Shown piece by piece: positions 37,015 through 47,822 of a stretch of 64,000 bases of DNA. The notes beneath the pieces are model-generated. The model was not told the DNA's origin. It searched no databases and saw nothing but the letters and a program-made list of their open reading frames with translations. Position numbers and translations under genes: made by a program. Source of the stretch: Camarhynchus parvulus (Eukaryota; Chordata; Aves; Passeriformes; Thraupidae); the NCBI RefSeq assembly GCF_901933205.1, contig NC_044601.1, forward strand, positions 28,706,944 to 28,770,943. The letters run 5' to 3'. Each line of letters begins with the position of its first letter. Position 1 is the first letter of the stretch.

Positions 37015-37085
37015 TTATCAGAACACACACACAGAATGTGTGAGGTTGGAAGGGGCATTTGGAGATCACTCAGGATCCCTGCACA
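37015..37085 (-). mobile_element. CR1 LINE, very short 3' end fragment
   Basis: Within 37030-37075, cacagaatgtgtgaggttgg and ggggcatttggagatcact resemble the reverse complement of the CR1 3' terminus. Only about 60-70 bp remain. It is head-to-head with the 36.6-kb copy, so it is a separate insertion. Confidence 0.7.
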
Positions 37086-38814
37086 AAGGAGGATAAGGTA
37101 GAGCAGCAGCGTCGCTTCTTTAGTTATCACCAGACCAAGCACTGCCATTCTTACATTATAGATTCTGCATGGTCATCCTAAGAACTGAATGATAACTTCA
37201 CTCTTGCCCAGGAACCACTGGAAGACAGTCATTTGAATGTCAATTTCACCACAGCGACATTCTGGCTTCAGAGATGTGGTCTATTAATCCTCTGATCTAA
37301 AAATAAAGACCTAGAGGTCCTTTACAGGAGGAGGAGCTATGAGCTACCACCCCCCACAGACACAGCTGCATAGGTGACAGGCCAATCAACCAGCAAACTG
37401 TCTTGGCAAGAGACTATTTGGAGGTTCACTGCTTCCCAAATTCTGACATTCTGAAATATTGTTCAGCATTTTGTTATAGATGTTACCTGAGCATAAGCAT
37501 GACAACCATAAGTTTTTAACACCATAACTGTTATGCATCCTCCTGCATTTATGGAATAGTAGGAAATTCCTGTTTCTTTCAATAATTTTGGGTTTGGTGA
37601 GTTGATATCTTTCTCCCTGTTGTCCTTGCTAAAGAATTGATAAATTCTTTGGCCTTTTCTGAGTCTCTAGTTAAACAGTTTTATTCCTAAACTGATCTAC
37701 ATAATTTTTTTTTATGAATTAAGGATACTATAAAATTCAGTGAGGTTTAAACCCAAGTGATAAATATTTAACTATACCTTCAATCATTCCAACCCACTTG
37801 AGCTGTTCAATCGTCACTGTTACTTGGCTTTCAAGGTCCTCCATTTCCCATGGAAAAAAAATCCTTCATTTTCTTTCTGGTCTCAATGTCAAATAAATCA
37901 AGTTCATTCCCTAGTCAAATCCACTGAACTGTATGAGACAAACTGATTCAGCAATCATTTGAAAAGGGGGAAAAAGCAAATACAGACGTTTAAGTATCTC
38001 TAGTTTTACAAATATTTCCTCTGGTAAGTGAAAGATTAATGCTCTTGCCAGAGCATGTAACTGTTAGCTAGCAATTAGAAACTTCTGGTTATGAAGTCTT
38101 CCTCATCAGAAAACTTCTTAATGTTTCAAAGATGAGCATTAGATAGAAAAGTGGAAATAGTGAAGGATTTAGTGACTCAAAAAATAAGAATATTTTGCCA
38201 CTAATTACTTACATAAATACAGCTTAGATCCCTTCAACAATCTGGGTTTTAAACACAAAATCTTTAGCAATATACTTACTTTTAAATGATGAAATTTATA
38301 CTGAGGGCAGGGGGCAGCAGGGAGAAGCAAAACAGAAAATCTTTCTCAGGTCCCAGGAGTTCTGCATCTTGGATATTCTGTTCTCAGAACCTGGAGCCTG
38401 CTCCAGTAAGAGGAAAGTTATCAGCAGTCTACTGCATTGTGCAAGGCAATGTGTTGTCCCTGGGACTGTCATCTATAGATATTGCATTGAAACTGAGGAG
38501 GAAGTTCTCTTCCTGACTGGTGCTTACCTTCCTGACTTCTTCATGACCATCAATTTTAATTTGGCTCTAGTTTGCCAGATTGAACACTGACAAGAACACT
38601 GGTCAGTCTTTTGATTGACTACACAAGTACAAGCCACAAAGATCAATACTTAAATTCCAGCAATTTAGTTTCAGACACACTTCCATGCAACCTGTACAAA
38701 ATTAAAAGCAGAGGCGGTAAGCCAGAAGTAAAGTCTGTAAAGAGGAGCAGGCTCCAGGAGAAAGGAACATTTAGAAAAAGGGATAAAAATAATTTCTTCT
38801 TGAGAATCCAGCAT
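37086..38814. other. Intergenic noncoding DNA
   Basis: No gene recognised. Overlapping + strand frames of 73-76 codons at 38286-38590 have no recognisable domain and no convincing flanking splice sites. Confidence 0.45.
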
Positions 38815-39190
38815 GTGCTGATTTACCACTTAGACACGCACAAGTCCATGGGACCAGATGGTACCCACCCAAGGGTACTGAGGGAGCTGGTGGAGTCACT
38901 GAGTCATTTTCAATTATTTACCAGCAGGTGTGGCTAAAGAGGAAGGTCCCAGGTGACCAGAAGTTAGTCTAGACACCCGTCTCCAGGAAGGGCTGGAGAC
39001 ACAATCCAGGGAACTGCAGGCCTGTCAGTCTGACAGTGGGTGCCAGGGGAGGACATGGAGCAGATCATGTTGAGGGCCATTATGCAGCACATACAGGACA
39101 ACCAGGGGATCAGGCCCAGCTAGCAAAGGTTTAGGGGAGGCAGGTCCTGGTTGACCAACCTGATCTCCTTCTATAAAAGGATGACCCACT
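38815..39190 (+). mobile_element. CR1 LINE, RT fragment
   Basis: The translation reads LDTHKSMGPDGTHPRVLREL, the strongly conserved CR1 RT entry motif. Other frames then give MEQIMLRAIMQHIQDNQGIR and RSWLTNLISFYKRMTHL. The motifs occur in the correct order but are split by small indels, for example near 38935 and 39010. Similarity to the CR1 consensus is higher than in the 36.6- and 57.8-kb copies, suggesting a younger insertion. Confidence 0.95.
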
Positions 39191-42100
39191 TATCATCTAT
39201 TGTCTTTTGTGCTGAAGTACAAATACTTCTTTCCGTGGGAAGACACATTAGCACATGTTGTGATCTTCAGCAAGGCATGGGGATTCCTGAGGCCTTTAAC
39301 AATCTCCTTTTAAAACCTGTCCTGAGTATCCTTGGACTTTCCCTCCTAAGCTTTCCAATTCTTTGCAAGGCTTCTCTATAGCATTTTTCACAATATTATT
39401 ACAAGAGATTGATGAATTATCTTGGAAGTAGATGGACATGTCCAGTATGCTATTGGAAAGCATTTTTCCTTATAAATGTGGTCACCTGGTAATTAATCCA
39501 TATGCAATTGGACAAGTAGTTAGGAAAGTCTACCATAGGATTTCTAAATTTGTGATCAGGTTTCTTGTAGCAGGAAAAATAGGGGAACATCCTGATGATA
39601 GGCTAAAGTTTGTCAGGTCAGTGACAATAGCAGATGTACTGGAGTGCAAATGTTTCCAGATGCTGCTGCAGCTTTTGAGGTAAACTATGCTGTTTATCTA
39701 GGAATCAGGAGAAAGACATAGGGACTAAAAATGGCTCAATAATAATAATAATTTATTGCCATCAAGACCTCAGGAATTTCATATCTTCACCTTCTGATCA
39801 TATCCATTTAGGGGACTAGCATATTCATACTGTGCCAACCACAGCCAAAACCAGCCACCCCACTCTGAAGAAATAGTTATAGTCCATTATGAAAAAGTTG
39901 TCTTATGATAAACTGCATCATATGGCTGGACTTGAGTACAGCAAGAATAGGCTGCACCTGCAGGTACAGGGAGAAACCACATCCTGAGCAGCTTTAGGTG
40001 GGACTTGATGGAACTTTCTGTTGTGACTGAAAGAGTTACAGGGATTCTGCATGAGACTTTCTGTGCTAAGTGACACAAACCATCCAGTGAAATACCTGGA
40101 TCTGCATCATGTGGGTGATTCTCACAGCCTTTCTTGAAGCAGGAACTACTAACACCACCACCTAATTACCATGAAGTTCCACAGAAGCATTTGAGCTATT
40201 CAACTTTAGGCAGAGACTCCCAAGACTGAAAAGGATTCAAATGTGTGTATATATGAAGAACAAACAGGATGTCTAAAGCTGTTTGATTAAACCAGTTTGC
40301 TAGTGACCTGGACCTTTCAAGAACCATGCCCACACCTAGGAACTACCTATTATAATTTAACATTCAGATAGATAATGTGACTCAGTGAAAAATAGCCACC
40401 TTCGCAAGGCACTTGGCAAGGCAAGGCCTTTTACTGTAAATCACTTTTTTTCTGGTTGATCTTTGTGACCCTGTCTCACAAAGGAACAAGTTTCCTCCTT
40501 CTGTGATATATACCTGGAAGAGTATACCAGGAGGGAGGAACAGATAGAACCTTGGACATAGAGAAATGTTTAATGCTGAGTGAAAGTCACCAAAGTAGCT
40601 ATTTATTTTGGATGAGATACTGATGTAATTTTGTGGGATAATTGTCCAAAGACAGTCTTAGACATCTCAAATTGGAGGCAAATCTCTTGTAGATATTGAC
40701 AGTGAAGGTGTTTGGACTGTATTCCTCTTTATAAGCAGAGAACCTACCCATAGATCTTTAACTGGTTCCTCCACTTCTCCATCATCTAATACTGCATAGT
40801 ATTTTTCATTTTTATCTAAGAGAATAGCCAAGGAGCAAAGCAATGGGCTGTGCAAGAGGAATGAAAGGAGGCTGGGAGATAGGCACCCTGAGATCTGCTA
40901 GGCAAATTAAACAGGGGAAAAATTAAGCACAAATTAATACTAAGAGAGGGAAGAATACTGCAAAGAAGGAGGAAAAAAATTAAAACAAACTTTGAAAGTC
41001 TGTAGGAGAGGATAAAGAGGGCAAAGAGAGAAAGTGGAGGAAAGATCATAAGAAGCTTGGATTTGTTTTTTCTTAAGTTTCACAGAAAATGTAGTTAGTG
41101 TATGTAAAAGCTAATTCCCCATTTATCACTTTCAGATATTCTGCAAGCACACTTCTCTTTTGCAGAAAACTTGAAAGCATTGGTAGGGGAAACGAAATGG
41201 GTGTCCTCCCTTCTGTTTGTGTCCCCCCCCCCTTTTGTTATTGAGCCTAAGAGGTTATGTGGCAGTGTCTCAAGGTTATGTGCCATGACCTAAAGCCACC
41301 TGGCTTGTTAGATTTATTGCATTTTCAAATTGACACTAGTGCATTCCTCTTGCTTTCAAAACAAGGTATGCTGAACTACGATATAGTTGAAGCTGTGAAA
41401 TTATGACAGGTTTTGAAAAGACATTTAGAATGAAGGCCTTCTTCTAAAATGTAGCCACTATAAAGCTCAGAAAGTTCTGGGTTGAGGGGTTGTTTTTGTG
41501 TTTCTTTTTAATAGCTTTAGTAAAGGAATTGCTGATTTGAGGTGGTTAGCCTTTGTCCAGCAACATGTACCAAAGCCTGCAACACTTTCAGGCTTATGAC
41601 TAACCTTTTTACAGTAGTTTATACTGGAGAATACTAAGATTTGAATACTAACTACCTCCTCTAAGTCTTCTTTGCTTCTACAGTATCTGTACCATTCTGT
41701 AACTGCACACATGGATAGTTTTTCTACACAACTGTAGAAGAACTAATTCACTCAAAACCAAAGAAATAAATCAGCTCTCTGAGTGGAAAAAGGGCAAGCA
41801 TTTCAGCAGGAGGTCTGTAATTGCCTATCTAAAACTCCTTCTGCATTGGCCACAAAGGAATTTCCTGCAATGACACACTCACTGAGCCTAACAAAGGAAA
41901 TGAAGGCCTGGCTCCTGTACCCCTTCTTCCTTCCCAGGTTTAGTAAAAACTGCAGCTCTTTCCGTCAAGAGGGCTACAGTGATGTAGTGTCTCTTGACCC
42001 AGCCACCTGCTATCATAAACCTCGTGCCAGCTAGCGACTGAGGTCACCAATTATTGCTGAATGTCTTGGAGATTGGCAAAGGAAAGCAAAGATTTGGAGG

Positions 42101-43379
42101 AGGCAGACATGAGCCATTTTTCTAAGGAAAACAAAGATCCAAATAAGAAGGCTACAGCTTAATGTAAGACATACTATTATTTCAATCAGGCATTTCCATA
42201 AAGGAGCAAATCTGAATCATGGTTTTGTGGCATGCATAGCAGTCATCCACTGATTAACAATCTCTGCCTGGATTAATGAGTCAGCCAAATCACCCACACA
42301 TATGAAAACTACAGATAAAATTTATAAGAGCTGTCATTTTCCTTGAGAAAAAGACAGCTCGGATTAATGAATCTTAGTCTGCTAAGGTTCCCAGTCATGG
42401 ACAGCAACACAATTATTCCTTCTATGAACTCTGAAGATGATGTTAGTCACCAGTGATTAATGACTTGGGGTATTTCAAATTGGTGCAATATAAGAAGCAT
42501 TGCATAATCACTCTAGAAGTCTGGCATCTTGTTTTGGTTTCTTAAATCAATACCTTTAGTCCCTTTTGAAATATATTGGCCTTTAATTATTTTTTTTAAT
42601 AAGAAGCAAAATTGAGTTAGAACCTTGCTTCCATTCTTAAATCCCTTTTAGGTTCCTTCAGGTTTTTGGCTTGAATGAAAGTGTGCCATGTTTCTTTGAG
42701 AACAAAAAATAAAGCTACAAGCACTGGTGAAGTACCAGCCATGGTACTAGCCTGCTTTGAAATCTGTATTTTTTTCTAACATTTTTTTCCTTATTTGTAC
42801 CTCAAATGCTACCTTATTAGCACTGTTTTGGTGGTTTTCAAGAGCTAGTCCTCACTGTTAACCTGGGAGAAAACTAGTCTGACAGTAAAGGACTTTGGAG
42901 AAAGTGGGCAGTTAACCTGGCAAAACCAGTTATGTGGCTCCTTTAGCCAGCACTCTCTGAAATCAGATCCAGCCCCTAATGTAAACTAACCAAGTTTGTG
43001 GATACAAAGTTTGGCATTTAAATTTATGCCTAAGACATTTAAATTAAATTTTCATTATATGTAAAGACAGAGTCGGAACTTCACATTTATCTCCAGTCTA
43101 ATGAAATGGTCAATGTGCTCAACAGGCTGTGGCTGGACTGAGAGCAATGTCAGGGCCATCTTAGCTGGGGTTGCAGCTGTTCTGTGCTCCTCATTTAGAG
43201 ATGAACAAATCCCTCAGCAGATTCCTACAGGACGACCTTTCTCTTTGGGATGGGATGGGTGGCAGTGGGAAGGGGTTCTCCTGGCTCCAAATCTCTGTCA
43301 AAGAGAATTCTGTTGAGTGCCATGGGGTAGAATTTAATCATTACTGAAGATAATAATCTAATGGTTAATCTACACCCAT
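39191..43379. other. Intergenic noncoding DNA
   Basis: No gene recognised. It contains an (AAT)n run at about 39738-39754, a purine-rich stretch around 40900-41050, and C10 at 41223-41232. Scattered frames of up to about 83 codons show no domain. Confidence 0.45.
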
Positions 43380-43587
43380 TTATTTAAAGATCCAGCTTGG
43401 CTCATTTAAGACTGGGCCGTTCAAAGATTTGTTGCGTGCTACAGCAAACAGTTCCCATATGGGTGCTTTTCGCTTTCCAGAGTTCAGTGTCATTATGACA
43501 TTTGCATACTGAGCAGCCATCCACGACTTCATTACAACAGCCTCTTTGGTCAACAGTACCAGCTCAATTACCATGTTATCTGAAATA
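43380..43587 (-). other. Unassigned coding-like stretch, possible terminal exon
   Basis: On the minus strand an open frame follows a plausible splice acceptor (atgtatttcag|ataac, near 43587). It reads about 65 residues, including NMVIELVLLTKEAVVMKSWM and NSGKRKAPIWELFAVARNKS, to a TAA near 43383. An AATAAA overlaps the stop. Composition is balanced, with several CpGs inside codons, and looks more coding-like than the surrounding AT-rich DNA. I do not recognise the family. It could be the last exon of an unannotated gene or lncRNA, a decayed retrocopy, or chance. Confidence 0.25.
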
Positions 43588-43601
43588 CATGTAATGCTCA
43601 A

Positions 43602-45954
43602 CTATCATTAAAAAACCACAGCAATCAAAAAATCTGTGAGAGCTCAGAGACCTACACTTGAGAAAGTGGTCTTAGAAGTAATTCCTCCTCATTAGCCCCA
43701 TGTCTAATGCCAGATGGACACTGAACAACCTGAAACTCTCCTGAATACAAAACAGCACATGATTCTCCTTTGAGAAGGAGAAATTATTTCAACGACTTTT
43801 GGCACTTTCTGATTTGGTAATATGTGTAGCCTTTGAGTGGTGCAACATGGAAGAGTTGTAATACGAGCTGAGGAGAAGCAGACCTGAAGAGAACAGTAGC
43901 AAGAGACAGATGTTACTTCCATTTGATGTAGTCTGATCCTTTTAGGTGCCTGGATTGTAACTCACATGCAGTACAAACAGAAAACATACAGAGTTTCGGG
44001 TTTTTTCTGTCTTTTGCCCATTAATAATCTACTTTTCAGCCCCACTTATGGCCTTCCTAGAGGTGCTAGGAAATCCATTTCCACTGTGGTTCTCCAAAGG
44101 TTCTTCTGTCTCTGGTCAGAAGAAAACCTCTCAATCTGTGCCTCCCTGCCCAGGACAGGCCCCAGCCCAATACTGGGATATCATAACTCTTCTCCGTGTT
44201 CTTTTCTACCCACTCACCCCATGAGCCTCCAGTGAGTGGGTTTAAATACTGACAGGGTTCTTGTGCACAGCCACTCTCCCCAGTATGTAATCCCCACAGA
44301 CAGTAGAGCTCCATCTGTGCCACATTTCCAAGCATGTGGGGGAGGATCTGCAGGCTGCAGGTTTATTTCAGTGGCACAGAACTTCCATAAGCTTTTGCAG
44401 CCTTGAGTGGGCAAAGAGTTGGAGGGCAGTAAAGCTGCCATCCCACCTTTCTTCCCTTCTCACAAGTCAGCTTTAATATCAAAGAGCAAACTGCAAACAC
44501 AGGATGAAACAAGATGCCAGGCTTCTAAAAAGCAATGTCAGTGATTAATAGTGCGATCATGCCAAGACATTTGTGGGTTAGCTTACTGCAGTTCAGTTTT
44601 AAAAAAGAAAATTGAGAAATGTATTTGCATGATGAGAAATGCATTAAAGACTCATAGTGACAGGGTATTACTATGGTGACCAGAGCAGCATCATATTTAG
44701 AGTACAGTGATAAGAGATGTTGATGGCAGAATCCTGGCTCCTGAAGCAGCCAGACCTTTAGGGGAACTGAGTACACTTTAAAAGGAGGATGAAGGTGTTT
44801 CCCAGAGATAATAAAGCAAAAACACAAACAGAAACATTGTCCTAGCCAAGCAGAAGTTTGAAGCTGAGATATGAGGGCTCTTGGATTCCCAAATACACCT
44901 CTGAGAGTACAGCGCTACTTTTTCAGTATTTCTAGTGCAACAGGCAGAAAACAACCAGAAACAATGAGTACATTTGTGAAGTTTGATACCAGAGGACTAC
45001 AAAGACTATTTTTAGCTTCTTATGATGAGAACATCACAGCTCAGTTGTTTTCAGCTTGCACATTGATGTTTTGTTGCTAAGGAAGCCAGGGCAAATAATG
45101 GGATACAAGGCTCAGACTCAGGAAACAGAAAATAATCCCAAAGTCCATATCTAGCTGTAAATCACACATTATTTTTTATAAGAGCTATCTGTAAAGGGAA
45201 ACTCATTGTCCCATACCTTTGTGATAATTTTCCTCTGAAAAACTTTCATATTTTGAGCATCCCAAACAGATAGTATTCCATCTTTATGATAAGCAAAAAG
45301 CATATACTTGTGTTAGACTTCAGGTCTACCCTGTTCCTTGCTAATCTGGTTTTTGTTTTGTTTTTTCTCAAGTAATATGTTCATAAATTTCTTCAGTCTT
45401 CTTCTGCTACTTTCATCCTGGATTAGGCTATCAGTCTTTTCTTGCACCTGCTTGCACCTGATGCTGCTACTATAGATTCTACTACAAACTTTCCTTAGCC
45501 CTCTACAGTAGCCATCATCTAGCTTGACTTGCAGAAGGCTCTGACTCCCCTTATTCCTGTAAAGCTTTCTTAAAGCTTTACTTGTAACAATCCCAGCTTA
45601 TTTGCCTGGCTGTAACATGACACATTAAAAGTCTCTTTTTTTAAAACCCTAGTAACTTTTGAAATAGGATAAATCAAGGCATCATAGTTTCATGAGGAAC
45701 GAGCAGAAGAAATGCACTTGATGGCCTGCCGCCAGGGCAACTCTCACCAATACTACAGCTTTGGGACAAAGAAGCCTCACAACAAATTATCTCCTATTGT
45801 CTGCATTTGTCCTCCAAGACAAGGATTCATCAAACACACCAAGCACTACTCCTGTTAGTTCTGGAACGCTAACAGATTGTAGAGGATATTTCAGGAAAAT
45901 GAGCTGAAACAGTGCTCAGGAAGCTGTGATATAGTATTGTAGAATATTTTTTTC
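43602..45954. other. Intergenic noncoding DNA
   Basis: No gene recognised. A perfect inverted repeat at 45559-45581 (gtaaagcttt / aaagctttac, 3-nt loop) is the only structured item seen. Confidence 0.45.
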
Positions 45955-46045
45955 ACAAGAGACCTCTGGAGGTCTGATCCACTATTTGCCCCATCACACC
46001 TTGAAGCTCCATGTTTAAAGGAGTGCCAGCTGAACCAGGGTCTCT
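45955..46045 (-). mobile_element. CR1 LINE, probable short 3' fragment
   Basis: The string cacaagagacctctggaggt followed by ctgatccac and a degenerate agctccatgtttaaagga resembles the reverse complement of the CR1 3' UTR (gacctccagaggtcccttcc type). It is short and diverged, so the call is tentative. Confidence 0.55.
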
Positions 46046-47640
46046 CAGGACTTAGTTCAGTAGAACAGGGAAGATCTACAGGAGTGGAGATCCCATGGCT
46101 TCTCTGTATGTCTCTTCTTCAGTCAAGCATCTTGCTGGGGAATAAAGGGGCCCCTTTGGTCTCTGGCAAGTGTCTTTGGTGCTGTCCCTCTATACCTCAG
46201 AGAAGAGGTCTGTCTCTTTCCTTTCTGTTTCCCCACCAGAAAGAAGTTGAAGACATCCAAAAGAGTCCTTCTCTCCCTTCTTGTCTCCAGATTGTATGGA
46301 AGTCTTTTCTCCATCCCTTTCCAGATGTACTATGCTCCAGCACCTTCTCTATCTCTGTGGCATCTGCTGGGCTTTTTCCATGGAGTTAGTGGCTGCCCAG
46401 TTCCAAGCAGGCAAAACTCAGCACAGATCTCCAGATGCTGCCAGGCTCACTGGTGCTGATGCAAGGAGAAAAACACCTAAATTTGAGATGAAGTGGCACA
46501 GAAGCAAATTCAAGCAGCTGGGTCTATTAGAGTCATCTGAAGCACTGGTCTTGGTGCTTTCCTGAACTTAACAGGGGAATTCTTGGGTGAGAAGTTTTTG
46601 TGTACCAGATACTGTTTTTTTCCAGGAGGAGACATCTAAGTGTGAGTGGCACAGAATCAGGTGTATAGAACAGTTCCTTAACACTGTGCCAGCCCTGCAG
46701 AGGAACACTGTTTAAAACTGTCCTCAAGTGATGGACTAGATGTGTTTCTTTCCCCTGTCTTGTGCCTTAACTCCTTGTACCTGATTTTCTTTGGCCTCAT
46801 AAGAGGTAAAAAAGTGACATGTTTTAGATTGTAATCTAATTTATGCCACGAGACCCCTTAAATAATTATTAATTTTTAATTACTATTAGTACTATAAGTA
46901 CTATTAAGTGCTTATCAATTTTGATTTTCATTTCTGGCAGATGCTGATGTGTGAAACAGTGATCCAGAGTCTAGCACAGTAAAATGAATACCGTCCCACT
47001 GCCTGTCTGCCCAGGGCAGAGGGATTTCTTGTCCCTGAGAAAATCACTGAAAGGCTCCCTAACCTTTATGTGGAATATCCACATACTCCATACTAATACT
47101 TAAACATTGATAAAAGTATTTTAATTAAAATTTTTGTAAGTACCTTTCAGAAAGTGCTGAAACACTTGTCTTTGTACAATCATCTAAATGCTATCCATTT
47201 CCATTGAAACAAATTTTCAGGACTAAAGAACTAATCTAAAATTGTTTCTGAAACTTCTTTTCTCAAAAAGACAGAAATAATATCAGAGCCAAAAATCCCT
47301 AGAAATAATTTTATATTCTTTAAATAAACTGTTGAATTTGGAGCTGGACTTCAAAAATGATCGGTTATTTTTATATTCTAAGTAGCTTGACTAAGATGTT
47401 AATTTGAGAAACTAAAATCAATCACTTAAGCAGAGTAAATCCCACGGTTCAAACTCAGCTCTTCTGTAATCATTTTAGATAAAAAATACTTACAACTACC
47501 CTAGGAGTGAAGAAAACAAGATCAGCTCTTTCCTTGGAGTGGCAAAGGCTTATTGTTGCAAACCCACAGCATCTGTTCTCATATGATGGGGAAGTGAGAA
47601 ACGACATATAATTACTGTCTGCAGTCTTGGAGCCACTGGC
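46046..47640. other. Intergenic noncoding DNA
   Basis: Overlapping + frames of 70-101 codons at 46.08-46.57 kb lack recognisable domains. The rest is AT-rich and featureless. Confidence 0.4.
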
Positions 47641-47644
47641 TGCC

Positions 47645-47700
47645 TTTAATTGCAGAGAGTTTGCAGACTCTGTCTAATGTAAACTCTCTCTGCAATTAAA
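47645..47700. other. Strong inverted repeat, pre-miRNA-like size
   Basis: The left arm tttaattgcagagagttt (47645-47662) pairs with the right arm aaactctctctgcaattaaa (47681-47700) across an 18-nt spacer. The only mismatch is a 2-nt bulge (one extra GA/TC unit). The spacer repeats part of the stem theme (gcagactctgtct). This is the longest inverted repeat I saw in the window. It may be a small fold-back element or a hairpin RNA; no known miRNA is recognised. Confidence 0.55.
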
Positions 47701-47734
47701 TCCAGCTTGCTCACATCCCATCTGGGCAACTGAC

Positions 47735-47822
47735 CCCCAGTGACCCTGCTGGAGCAGGGGGATTGGACTGGACCAGGACCTCCAGAGACCTCTGCCACCC
47801 TCAGCTGTTTTTCAGCCCTGTG
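47735..47822 (+). mobile_element. CR1 LINE, 3' UTR fragment
   Basis: The sequence ccctgctggagcaggggg, then attggactggaccaggacct and ccagagacctctgccaccct, matches the CR1 sense 3' UTR motif (type: ctgctggagcagggggttgg...gacctccagaggtcccttcc). It has no 3' tail repeat and is a short remnant. Confidence 0.8.
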
